Shown here piece by piece: positions 45,279-53,293 of a DNA stretch of 64,000 bases. The notes beneath the pieces were generated by a model. The model was given only the letters and a program-made list of their open reading frames with translations, was not told the origin of the DNA and made no database searches. The stretch is from assembly GCF_000758525.1 (NCBI RefSeq), contig NZ_CP009241.1, forward strand, positions 1,426,001 through 1,490,000. Reading direction: 5' to 3'. Position numbers and translations under genes: made by a program. This DNA is from Paenibacillus sp. FSL H7-0357 (GTDB lineage: Bacteria > Bacillota > Bacilli > Paenibacillales > Paenibacillaceae). Numbering within the stretch: the stretch's first letter is position 1; every line of letters starts with the position of its first letter.

Positions 45279-46346
45279 ATGAGGCTTTTCAAAAGGAGCA
45301 GACAACTGCACGGATGGCTAGCTGCCTTAATGCTGGTATTGCTCGCGCTGGCCCTTGCCGGCTGCGCGAAGGAACAGGACACCGCAGCGGAGGAAACTCC
45401 CCAGCAAGGAGACCTGACGCTTGTGGTCGGTGCCTATAGTGTGGCTAAAGACGCGATGGGCGATATTCTGCCGTTGTTCGCAGCGAAGTGGAAGGCGGAG
45501 ACCGGCCAGACTATCACCTTTCAGGAATCCTATGAGGCTTCGGGGACCCAAGCCCGGGCAATTGCCGGCGGGTTCGAAGCCGATGTGACGCTGCTGGCCA
45601 TGGAAGGCGATGTCGACAAGCTGGTGAAGGCAGGGCTGGTAGAGAAAACTTGGAAGGAGCGGGGAGAAGCCGGGATGGTGACCCGCTCGGTTGTCGCTCT
45701 AGGGACACGCGAAGGCAACCCGAAGGGAATTCACGACTTTGCTGATTTGGCGAAGCCCGGCGTTAAGGTGTTGTATCCCAATCCAAAGACCTCTGGCGGA
45801 GCACAGTGGGATATCAACGCCATCTATGGGGCGGGTCTCAAGCTGTCTGAGGCGCAAGAAGGGGTGAAAGACCCTGCTGCCGCCAAAGCTTTTTTGGAGA
45901 GCATACACGCGAACGTAGAATCTCTGGACAAAAGCGGGCGGGCTTCGATGGCTGCCTTTGAATACGGCGTGGGCGATGTTATCGTCACCTATGAGAATGA
46001 GCTGCTGGCGCGGATTGCCCAGGGTGTAAATTATGAGGTTATTATTCCACAGAATACGATCCTGATCGAGAATCCTGCGGCGGTCGTGGACAAATACGCG
46101 GATGAGCATGGAACCCGCGAGGCGGCGGAGGCGCTGGTGGACTTCCTGACAACCCGGGAGGCCCAGGAGGTCTTCGCCGAATACGGCTTCCGTCCGGTGA
46201 ATGAGCAGGTGTATGCGGAGAATGCGGACCATTATCCTGTCCCGGCTGGGCTTTTTGATATTCAGTATCTTGGCGGCTGGGATGAAGTGCGCAGCACACT
46301 CTACGCCAAACGTGGAGTCTGGTATCAGGTACTGGCCGGAATATAA
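45279..46346 (+). CDS. Sulfate ABC transporter substrate-binding lipoprotein
   Basis: The 355-residue protein has a signal peptide ending in the lipobox LALAGC, so it should be a lipoprotein on the outer membrane face. The mature part follows the sulfate/thiosulfate-binding family: LTLVVGAYSVAKDAMGDILP, QESYEASGTQARAIAGGFEA and NPKTSGGAQWDINAIYG. It would deliver sulfate or thiosulfate to CysTWA; which one cannot be told. The ATG at 45279 is chosen because it begins the signal peptide; an upstream in-frame start would add 28 uncharacteristic residues. The binding-protein gene is last in the cluster, after a terminator and a repeat. Confidence 0.93.
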   Translation: MRLFKRSRQLHGWLAALMLVLLALALAGCAKEQDTAAEETPQQGDLTLVVGAYSVAKDAMGDILPLFAAKWKAETGQTITFQESYEASGTQARAIAGGFEADVTLLAMEGDVDKLVKAGLVEKTWKERGEAGMVTRSVVALGTREGNPKGIHDFADLAKPGVKVLYPNPKTSGGAQWDINAIYGAGLKLSEAQEGVKDPAAAKAFLESIHANVESLDKSGRASMAAFEYGVGDVIVTYENELLARIAQGVNYEVIIPQNTILIENPAAVVDKYADEHGTREAAEALVDFLTTREAQEVFAEYGFRPVNEQVYAENADHYPVPAGLFDIQYLGGWDEVRSTLYAKRGVWYQVLAGI

Positions 46347-46386
46347 CCCATATGGATAGGATTGCGCTGCCTAAGCTGCAGCAAAT

Positions 46387-46417
46387 AAGACCGTACCTCA
46401 ACGCAGAGGGCGGTCTT
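46387..46417. terminator. Bidirectional terminator
   Basis: AAGACCG (46387-46393) and CGGTCTT (46411-46417) enclose an inner CCTC/GAGG stem. Short T-rich flanks on both sides serve the plus-strand binding-protein gene and the convergent HIT gene. Confidence 0.7.
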
Positions 46418-46460
46418 TGCTCTGTTTTTATATGTAATCTTTAAGCCTATACTTGTCAGC

Positions 46461-46907
46461 CTACAACTTCTCCAACGCTCCCCGCAGTTTATGCTTCAAT
46501 TCTTCCAATGCCTCATGACTCGGTCTGACACTTTCGGAATACATCGTCTCTCTAGGTGTCCACCAAACTGGATGAGTAGGATTCGGTTCTGTTAATCTTC
46601 TAGGGAAGATATGCCAGTGTATATGTGAATCACCGTTGCCAAGCAGTTCATAGTTCAGCTTATCCGGTTCAAAAGCTATGTTGACCGCCTCAGCGACTTT
46701 ACTCATTTCCATAAGAAACTTCTGCTTGAAGCCGCTGTCCAGTTCGTGAAGCTCCCGTTTATGTTCCTTGCAGAGAAAAAGAGTGTAGCCTTCAAAATAC
46801 TGATGGTCGCCAATGACCACATAGCCGGTTTCGAGCTCAGCTACGAAGTAGGGATTGGTGTCTTCTTTAATCATGTCAATCCGTCTGCAGATCAAACAGT
46901 CTTCCAT
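46461..46907 (-). CDS. HIT family nucleotide-binding protein
   Basis: The 148-residue protein has the histidine triad as SHIHWHIFPRR and an N-terminal zinc-like pair, CLICRR. HIT proteins hydrolyse nucleoside phosphoramidates or dinucleotides. The substrate of this one is not known. AGGAGG lies seven bases before its ATG. Confidence 0.88.
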   Translation of the reverse strand: MEDCLICRRIDMIKEDTNPYFVAELETGYVVIGDHQYFEGYTLFLCKEHKRELHELDSGFKQKFLMEMSKVAEAVNIAFEPDKLNYELLGNGDSHIHWHIFPRRLTEPNPTHPVWWTPRETMYSESVRPSHEALEELKHKLRGALEKL

Positions 46908-47090
46908 GAAAATAACCTCCTGTATGCGTTCTTGAAATCCACATTTTACATTAACAGCTACCCCCTTTCACCGCTGTGCTAAATATGCTTGTTGCATGGA
47001 GAGCTTTAATAATAATGAGATGAAGAGGGAGATGTACTATAATGGGGGTTACTTAAACTTCCGCACCGGGAACTGAAGGAGAGATTAGAG

Positions 47091-47870
47091 ATGGATAACT
47101 TGGTGTTTTTGGGGACAGGCGACGCAATGGGCGTTCCCCGGGTATATTGCAGCTGTGAGACCTGCATGGAGGCTAGAGCGGGCGGGCTGAATGTGCGGCT
47201 TCGCTCCTCCGTGCTTATAGATAACGGCAGTGATTTTTTGGCGATTGACTGTGGTCCGGACTGGCGGCGGCAGATGGAATCGCTTGGGCAACGTACCATG
47301 CGCAGGCTGCTGGTGACCCATGCCCATTTTGACCATATTGGCGGATTGCCCGAATGGGCAGATGCCTGCCGCTGGATGGGATATAAAGGGGAGCTGTACG
47401 CGCCTGCGGAGGTGATTCCGGTGATTCTGCGGCAATATCCATGGCTGGACCGCAATATAGAGATGATACCGTGCGATGACGGGATCGAGCTGGACGGCTG
47501 GCAGATCGACACATGGAAAGTGAATCACGGCAAAAACGGATACTCCTACGCCTTCCGCTTGGAAAAGGAGGGGTATAAGTGGGTATATTGTCCGGATTCC
47601 ATCTCCCTTACACCGCAGGAAACGGAGCGCATGCATGGCCTGGATCTGCTGGTACTGGGTACAAGCTTTTATTATGAGGCGGCGGAGCTGTCGACCCGCT
47701 CTGTGTACGATATGACGGAAGCAGCAGATCTGCTGCGGACAGTTCAGCCGGCACGCGCCGTGTACACACATATGTCGCATGATGTGGATCTGAGAAAAGC
47801 TTATATTTTGCCGGAAAATGTGACGCTGGCGGTTACGGGCCTAAGACTCCCGCTCACACGTTCGGAGTAA
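47091..47870 (+). CDS. PhnP-like metallo-beta-lactamase fold hydrolase
   Basis: The 259-residue protein begins LVFLGTGDAMGVPRVYCSCE, the pattern of PhnP-type phosphodiesterases, and has the metal motif THAHFDHIGG plus later histidines in WKVNHGKNGYS and YTHMSHDVD. PhnP opens cyclic ribose phosphates in phosphonate use, but no phn genes are near, so it may act on other cyclic phosphodiesters. Five Cys/His residues near the N-terminus (CSCETC) may bind a structural zinc. A 48-bp palindromic terminator follows. Confidence 0.85.
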   Translation: MDNLVFLGTGDAMGVPRVYCSCETCMEARAGGLNVRLRSSVLIDNGSDFLAIDCGPDWRRQMESLGQRTMRRLLVTHAHFDHIGGLPEWADACRWMGYKGELYAPAEVIPVILRQYPWLDRNIEMIPCDDGIELDGWQIDTWKVNHGKNGYSYAFRLEKEGYKWVYCPDSISLTPQETERMHGLDLLVLGTSFYYEAAELSTRSVYDMTEAADLLRTVQPARAVYTHMSHDVDLRKAYILPENVTLAVTGLRLPLTRSE

Positions 47871-47872
47871 GG

Positions 47873-47920
47873 AATAGGGACCTCATCCAGTGCTGTACAG
47901 CACTGGATGAGGTCCCTATT
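47873..47920. terminator. 48-bp perfect palindrome, terminator-like
   Basis: The 24-bp arms are perfectly complementary with no unpaired centre (GTAC in the middle). It begins three bases after the stop of the PhnP-like gene and ends in ATTTGTG. It is a likely bidirectional terminator, but of unusual perfection. Confidence 0.7.
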
Positions 47921-47940
47921 TGTGTCCGGCAGGCATAGGA

Positions 47941-48196
47941 AAGCTGATGAACAACAAAACAACAATCGTCATCGCCCACCGGCTCTCGACGGTCCAGAAC
48001 GCCGATGTCATCCTGGTGATGGAGAACGGAAAAATTGTGGAGCGCGGCAGTCATGATGAGCTGCTTGCGGCTGAGGGGCGTTAGTTATCATGGACTCTAC
48101 CACTCCCAGCTAGAGCTGGAAGAGGGAGATGGTCTGGAGGACTGGAGCGCAGCGCAGGAGCTCACTGGCGGCGGGGAGCGGGAGCTGACGGGGTAG
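47941..48196 (+). pseudogene. C-terminal remnant of an ABC multidrug/lipid exporter
   Basis: A short reading frame from about 47941 encodes [18 protein letters not shown] with the H-loop, then [17 protein letters not shown], the end of an MsbA/BmrA-type nucleotide-binding domain. A stop (CGT TAG TTA) ends it. Removing one GTTA, apparently duplicated, restores YHGLYHSQLELEEG and a plausible end at TAG 48194-48196. The rest of the transporter is missing. The strong terminator at 48309 is probably that of the lost gene. Confidence 0.85.
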
Positions 48197-48308
48197 AGGC
48201 CATATGACAGGTCGGAGCGTAGGTGTGCTGGTGAGGTAAAAGCGATGATGACAGGCGCGGAGCCAATAGATTTCCCGGCATGCTGCTAGCTGTGCCACGC
48301 TAGACAAC

Positions 48309-48357
48309 AAAAGGGTGCTTAGTCACGGTCTACAGACCCGGGACTAAGCACCCTTTT
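48309..48357. terminator. Strong bidirectional terminator
   Basis: Positions 48309-48324 and 48342-48357 form a perfect 16-bp stem bordered by A4 and T4, with a further small stem in the loop. It lies 112 bases after the ABC remnant. Confidence 0.85.
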
Positions 48358-48513
48358 GCATAATGGCCAGGGCGGAGAATTAATATGCGATATACAGTAG
48401 CGTCAATGCGGCCCTGAGCAACAGAACGCGTACTATTAATTAGTTGAGTAATCAGCAGTCAGGTAATGAGCGGTTCATCATACAGACTGAGTGATCTGCT
48501 TAATCGCAATTGC

Positions 48514-48704
48514 GGTTAACTGTATTTCATACAACTATATCTTTACTCTTCGGTAGCAATTGGGGAATAGTTGCACTTTGTACATTTAAATAGGCGGGTT
48601 CCGGCTGAAAAGCAGGTTTTCGTCTTTTTTAATTGCAAGGAATACAACTATTTCTCAAAATCAATCGTTTTTGCCCCAAATAGTTGCAGCAAATACATTT
48701 AAGC
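48514..48704 (-). repeat. Four-palindrome intergenic element, copy A (inverted)
   Basis: Four imperfect palindromes have centres at 48527, 48578, 48640 and 48691, spaced 51, 62 and 51 bp. Units read TAACTGTA-n5-TACAACTA, TAGTTGCA-n5-TACATTTA, TTAATTGCA-n5-TACAACTA and TAGTTGCA-n5-TACATTTA. The middle spacer carries AAAACC-like sequence 24-25 bp from a unit centre on the minus strand, as AAAAGG does in the other copies. It occupies the gap before the Cof phosphatase gene. Confidence 0.85.
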
Positions 48705-48811
48705 AGGGGGTTACTTATGCGATCTTCAATCGCACACTTCAAAATCCCAGTTCCCGCCGAATCATCCGCATTCCCCATCATTACAGCACACCACCAAAGG
48801 TTTACCTCAGC

Positions 48812-49618
48812 TTAAGCTTCTACGTTATTCAGAATAAATTTATCGATAGCGAACTTTACACCGTCTTCGTTATTGCTGAGTGTAATGAAATCAGCGATTT
48901 CCTTCAGCGCAGGAATGGAATTGGCCATAGCGACGCCGAGTCCGGCAGCTTCCAGCATTTCGTGGTCGTTCCAGGAATCTCCCACAGCAATGGTTTCGGA
49001 CAGCTCGCAGCCGAAGTGGGCCGCAAGGAACTCAAGCGCCAGGCCTTTGGTGCCTTCATGATGCATGATTTCCAGGAAATGCGGCTTCGACTTCGTGATG
49101 TGGACGGAATCGCCCAGCAGCTCACGCAGAATTGGCGACAGTTCGTCCAGGAATGCGGGATCGTCGATGATGAGCATTTTTGGCGTTTTTTGCGGAACGA
49201 GCTTTTCCCAATCCGGCTCAATATAGTATTGAGTTCCGTTCAGCGCGGAGTAATCAATCAGCTTCTGGTTCTCTTCGCGGGCATACAGCTTGTCGTCAAT
49301 ATAAGTCTGCAGGTGCAGGTCATGCTCCACACAGTAGGTGAACAGCTTGCGTACGGCATCCTGCGGGACATAACGCTCGTACAGTACTTTTTCATCCATC
49401 AGGTTCTTCACCAATGCGCCTTGATAGGTGATGATTGGCACATTCAGTCCCGTTTGACGGGCGATGGCTTGTGCTGAAGCATAAGCGCGACCGGTAGCCA
49501 GAGTTACGACAACGCCTGCGGCAACGGCCTGTTCCAGTGCGGTTTGTGTTGCGGGAGTTACTTCTTTCTCATCATTGATCAGGGTGTCGTCAATATCGAT
49601 AGCAATCAATTTGTACAT
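48812..49618 (-). CDS. Cof-type HAD-IIB phosphatase
   Basis: The 268-residue protein has HAD motif I KLIAIDIDDTLIND, motif II threonine-region VTLATGRAYASA, and motifs III/IV with SKPHFLEIMHHEGTKGLAL and VGDSWNDHEMLEAAG. The large cap domain (about 85-185) places it in the Cof/YidA group, which dephosphorylates sugar phosphates or flavin nucleotides. It is a single gene. The substrate is not assignable. Confidence 0.93.
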   Translation of the reverse strand: MYKLIAIDIDDTLINDEKEVTPATQTALEQAVAAGVVVTLATGRAYASAQAIARQTGLNVPIITYQGALVKNLMDEKVLYERYVPQDAVRKLFTYCVEHDLHLQTYIDDKLYAREENQKLIDYSALNGTQYYIEPDWEKLVPQKTPKMLIIDDPAFLDELSPILRELLGDSVHITKSKPHFLEIMHHEGTKGLALEFLAAHFGCELSETIAVGDSWNDHEMLEAAGLGVAMANSIPALKEIADFITLSNNEDGVKFAIDKFILNNVEA

Positions 49619-49709
49619 GTGTGTGGTTCTCTCCTTAGTTTTATCTATTTGTATTTGTATTTCCGGCTTGTGGCGGTGGTTTGTACTGCTGTTCAGTCCT
49701 GCTTCAGGC

Positions 49710-50642
49710 TCAGTTTCTATCCTGCTGCAGAACTCCGTTCCTGGCCGGTTCAGGGCTGAGCTCCGCCATTAGCATGGCCGCAAGGATGCAGAGGCAGCCG
49801 AAACCAGCGGAGATGCCTAGCGTCTCACCGCCGAAGGCAAGGCCGGTCAAGACGGCGAATACCGGCTCCGTAGCGTAAATGATGGCTACCCGTGACGGGG
49901 TGGTGTACTTTTGGCAGGCGGTCTGAATCCAGAAGGCAAACGCGCTCGTCGGGCCAATGGATATCAGCAGTGCCCACAGCACATCCGGTTTCAGGATCAG
50001 CGCTCCGCTGTGAGCCAGCGGTGCGGTTCCGTCCACAAGGAGCGAAGCCACAATGCTGAACAGTCCGACAAAAGCGAGCTGCAGCGTCGCCAGCGGCAGC
50101 GCCGGATAACGCGGAGCATACACGCCAGTATAGGCAACCTGCAGCGCAAAGGCGACAGCACAGAGCAGAATCAGGCCGTCGCCTTTATTCAGGGAGAATG
50201 CCGAGCCGGTAAAGGTCAGCAGATAAAGTCCCGCCACCGCCAGGATTGCACTAAACCAGGTGTAACGGGATATAGCGTGTTTCAGCAGCGCCAAGGACAG
50301 GAAGGGGACAAGCACCACCGACAGACCGGTAATGAATCCGGTGTTGGAAGTGGTCGTGTACAGCAGGCCCATCGTCTGGAAGCCATAGCCCATAAACAAA
50401 AAAAGGCCGAGCAGCAGGGAGTGGCCCACCATGCGCCAGCTTAGCTTTTTCCATTCATGGCGGTAAAAAACAGCGGTAATCAGCGCCAGCAGCAGAGCGG
50501 CACCCGTAAACCGGATACTGTTAAAAGCGAGAGGCGGCAGCACTCTGACGGCATGCTGTACAATCAGAAACGTTGAGCCCCACATCAACGCTACCAGCAG
50601 CAGACTGAGATCGGCGATTCGGGAGCGGGTCACAGTGGTCAT
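49710..50642 (-). CDS. EamA/DMT family transporter
   Basis: A protein of about 310 residues has ten hydrophobic segments in two EamA halves; LSLLLVALMWGSTFLIVQHA and GPTSAFAFWIQTACQKYTTP are typical of the RhaT/YdcZ-like DMT exporters. The start is uncertain. The ATG at 50642 directly abuts AGGAAAGG, whereas a GTG three codons later (50633) has better spacing. A longer upstream start is unlikely. The transported metabolite is unknown. Confidence 0.88.
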   Translation of the reverse strand: MTTVTRSRIADLSLLLVALMWGSTFLIVQHAVRVLPPLAFNSIRFTGAALLLALITAVFYRHEWKKLSWRMVGHSLLLGLFLFMGYGFQTMGLLYTTTSNTGFITGLSVVLVPFLSLALLKHAISRYTWFSAILAVAGLYLLTFTGSAFSLNKGDGLILLCAVAFALQVAYTGVYAPRYPALPLATLQLAFVGLFSIVASLLVDGTAPLAHSGALILKPDVLWALLISIGPTSAFAFWIQTACQKYTTPSRVAIIYATEPVFAVLTGLAFGGETLGISAGFGCLCILAAMLMAELSPEPARNGVLQQDRN

Positions 50643-50874
50643 CCTTTCCTGGAATATAAGAAGGGTTAGATAGAGTTCAGCTGCTGTATCAAGTTGTCCA
50701 AATTGTATCCTAAAACAGGGGGAAGGACAAGCCGAAACTGCGCAAAAGGCCAGCTGGTATAAGGAGTGAAGCTCAATCATTCAGGCCAGGCTGGACAAAA
50801 AATCCAGACCTTGGTATACTTCGATAACCGCACACTTGTTCTTATTTCGACAACTTAGAAAGGAGCGGTTCTCT

Positions 50875-51588
50875 ATGATGGGCAAATCCCATTTAGTAAT
50901 CAGCACCGGGGTTACCCTCTCTGTTATGAATCTGCTCGGCTATGAAATCACCATTCCGGCGATCGCCGTGGCGGCAGTTAGCGCACTGCTCCCCGATATC
51001 GATGAGCCGAATTCATTGCTGGTGCGCAAGGCGATTCCCGAATTCCTGCTGCGCATCCTGCAGGTGGCTCTGATCGGAGCAGCGGTGTATCTCTATTTTG
51101 CCGAGGTTGCAGCTCCGCCTTGGAATATCGCCCTGGCGCTGCTGGTGGGCAGCGTGTCCTTCCTGCCGGGCAGGAGGCTGCGGCATCTCGTCATGCTGCT
51201 GATTGCGCTGGCACTGTTCGCGTTCGCGGACGATTACGACCCGTGGAACTACATTGCCGCCTGCGTGCTGGTCGTGTCCTCCGTGGTCCCGCACCGCGGG
51301 CTGACACATACGCTCTACGCAGTGGCCGGGTGGGGAGCGCTGCTCTATTTTGCCTCCCTGGAAATGAATGACGGCGGCAGCCTGTGGATTGCCGGCGGCC
51401 TGTCCTATGCGCTGCATCTGCTGGCGGATTCGTTGACTCAGCGCGGAATTACCCCGCTGCCTCCGATCCCCTTCAAGCTTCGGCTTAAGCTGATGAGCAC
51501 CGGCACGAAGAAGGGCGATGCAGTAGAGAATCTCTGTATCGTGTTTACGCTTGTACTGGTCATTTATGCATTTGTACTCACCCCTTGA
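50875..51588 (+). CDS. Membrane-bound metal-dependent hydrolase, DUF457/YdjM family
   Basis: The protein of about 237 residues has several membrane segments and the family histidine/aspartate motifs: SHLVISTG near the N-terminus, LLPDIDEPNS, PHRGLTHTLYAV and HLLADSLTQRGITPLPPIP. Such proteins are putative membrane hydrolases (YfhP-like in Bacillus) of unknown substrate. The ATG at 50875 has AAAGGAG nine bases before it. A terminator follows. Confidence 0.88.
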   Translation: MMGKSHLVISTGVTLSVMNLLGYEITIPAIAVAAVSALLPDIDEPNSLLVRKAIPEFLLRILQVALIGAAVYLYFAEVAAPPWNIALALLVGSVSFLPGRRLRHLVMLLIALALFAFADDYDPWNYIAACVLVVSSVVPHRGLTHTLYAVAGWGALLYFASLEMNDGGSLWIAGGLSYALHLLADSLTQRGITPLPPIPFKLRLKLMSTGTKKGDAVENLCIVFTLVLVIYAFVLTP

Positions 51589-51616
51589 GACGGGCGAAGC
51601 CCCTCCTGGGGCACTG

Positions 51617-51652
51617 AAGGCTTTCCGCTGCAAGCAGCGGGGAGCCTTTTTT
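51617..51652 (+). terminator. Intrinsic terminator after the DUF457 gene
   Basis: AAGGCT and AGCCTT flank the inner CCGCTGC/GCAGCGG stem, then TTTTTTC. Confidence 0.88.
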
Positions 51653-51722
51653 CTCGTCCTTCTTGAGCAAGATGTTAATTAATTCACAGATATCACCAAT
51701 AGTCCTTGTTATATTGAACATA

Positions 51723-51733
51723 CCGACGGTCGG
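51723..51733. promoter_or_regulatory. Probable TetR operator
   Basis: CCGACGGTCGG is an 11-bp palindrome 15 bases before the TetR start, overlapping the expected transcription start region. Sites of this CCGAC/GTCGG type are common autoregulatory operators of TetR-family genes. Confidence 0.5.
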
Positions 51734-51748
51734 AATGGAGAACGGAAT

Positions 51749-52324
51749 ATGACAAAAAAACAGTTAAAGGAACATAGAGTGGAGTCTCTGCTCATGGCAG
51801 CCGTAGAAGAGTTTCTCGAAAAGGGCTATGATGGCGCATCTGTAGATGCTATAGCCAAGCGGGCCGGTGTCAGCAAAGGCGGCTTCTATCATCATTTTCC
51901 CAATAAGGAAGTCCTCCTGATGGAGGCGAATCAGAAGCTTTCGGAGCCAATCATGGAAATGGCAGAAAAGGCTTACTCGAATAGCAGTGTTATGGATGGA
52001 TTAAGACAATATATTAAAGAATATCTGAACTATTGGGCAAGCAGGCCACGAGAATTGAGCTTTTTTTTCTTATCGATGTCAAAGGCTTTGCAAGCTCCGG
52101 CCCTTATGGAGTATTACAGAGAATATGTAAATCAAAGCACCGCGTTCTTTGTAGGGATGTTTCAAAAAGCAGTGGAATCCGGAGAGACTGATCTTAGGGA
52201 CCCTGAAGCCTATGGGATCTCCTTGATGGGGGCACTCGATGGGGTTGTTTCTTATGCGATGATTCATCCTGAGGAGGATATTGAGCTTCTGGTTGAACGG
52301 TTTGAACAGGTCTGGCTGAAATAA
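51749..52324 (+). CDS. TetR family regulator of the adjacent ABC exporter
   Basis: The 191-residue protein has the helix-turn-helix LLMAAVEEFLEKGYDGASVD with AIAKRAGVSKGGFYHHFPNK, and a ligand domain ending near IELLVERFEQVW. It is first in a three-gene unit, 21 bases before the ABC ATPase gene. A palindrome upstream suggests autoregulation. The inducing compound is unknown; control of efflux is the usual role. Confidence 0.9.
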   Translation: MTKKQLKEHRVESLLMAAVEEFLEKGYDGASVDAIAKRAGVSKGGFYHHFPNKEVLLMEANQKLSEPIMEMAEKAYSNSSVMDGLRQYIKEYLNYWASRPRELSFFFLSMSKALQAPALMEYYREYVNQSTAFFVGMFQKAVESGETDLRDPEAYGISLMGALDGVVSYAMIHPEEDIELLVERFEQVWLK

Positions 52325-52345
52325 ACGAAAGGAGTAATCCAATGT

Positions 52346-53293
52346 ATGGAGCATGAGAACTTTCTTTCTGTAGAAGGATTAAGCAAAACATATGGTGAAC
52401 TGCCCGCAGTAGACAATGTAAGCTTTTCGGTTCGTAAGGGAGAGGTATTCGGGTTGCTTGGACCCAATGGTGCCGGTAAGACGACTACCATAAGAATGCT
52501 GTGCGGTCTTCTCAAAGTGGATTCAGGCCGTATTACTGTAAATGGAATCTCCATGTCTTCCGGCTATGAGCGTGTAAAAGGGATGATTGGGCTGTGTCCG
52601 CAGGAAATCGTCATCTGGGAGCTGCTTACCTGCCTTGAACAATTGAAATTTGCCGGTATGGCCTACGGGCTAAGTTCCAGAGCAGCCGGTAATAAGGCAG
52701 AAAGCCTGCTGCAATCGCTTGGACTTTGGGAGAAAAGAAATAAGCTTGCCAAGACGCTGTCAGGCGGAATGCAAAGAAGACTCAATATCGCGCTGGCACT
52801 TGTCCATGACCCGAAGCTGATTATTTTGGATGAACCTCAGGCAGGGCTTGATCCCCAGAGCAGAATACTCGTACGTGACTTCATCAGACAGCTGGCACAA
52901 GAAAAAACGGTGATCCTCACTACACATGACATGGATGAAGCCGACAGACTTTCAGACAGGGTGGCCATCATGGACCATGGGAAGGTGCTTTTGATAGACA
53001 CTCCTGAGAAGCTCAAGGCAAAATCCGGGGAGGGAGAACTTCTGCAGATACGGGTAAATGGGGTAAGCGCAGATTTGGCCCATCAAGTCCTGAAGTCAAT
53101 GCCGGATGAATGTACAGAGCGAACCTATTCGGATGGATTATTTTTGCTGGGGGCGGGTGGAGTTCTTGAGCTTATTCCGAAGGTGAACCAGAGATTGCAA
53201 GCTTTTAACATACATATAGAGGATATGACGATCCGGAAGCGGACGCTTGAGGATGCATTTATTGCTGTGACTGGAAGGGGGCTGCGGGAATGA
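52346..53293 (+). CDS. ABC exporter ATP-binding protein
   Basis: The 315-residue protein has Walker A GPNGAGKTTTIRM, signature LSGGMQRRLNIALALVHDP, Walker B LIILDEPQAGLDP and the H-loop TTHDMDEADRLSDRV. A C-terminal extension (about 225-315) with MTIRKRTLEDAFIAVTGRGL is usual for the DrrA/YadG-like drug exporters. It pairs with the permease encoded next (ATGA overlap). The start ATG at 52346 has AAAGGAG about 11 bases upstream. Confidence 0.93.
   Translation: MEHENFLSVEGLSKTYGELPAVDNVSFSVRKGEVFGLLGPNGAGKTTTIRMLCGLLKVDSGRITVNGISMSSGYERVKGMIGLCPQEIVIWELLTCLEQLKFAGMAYGLSSRAAGNKAESLLQSLGLWEKRNKLAKTLSGGMQRRLNIALALVHDPKLIILDEPQAGLDPQSRILVRDFIRQLAQEKTVILTTHDMDEADRLSDRVAIMDHGKVLLIDTPEKLKAKSGEGELLQIRVNGVSADLAHQVLKSMPDECTERTYSDGLFLLGAGGVLELIPKVNQRLQAFNIHIEDMTIRKRTLEDAFIAVTGRGLRE

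Noticed and set aside
48500..48710. Rho-independent terminators as explanation of the palindromes
   Set aside because: Stems are A/T-rich, lack T-runs, and recur with fixed spacing, unlike terminators.
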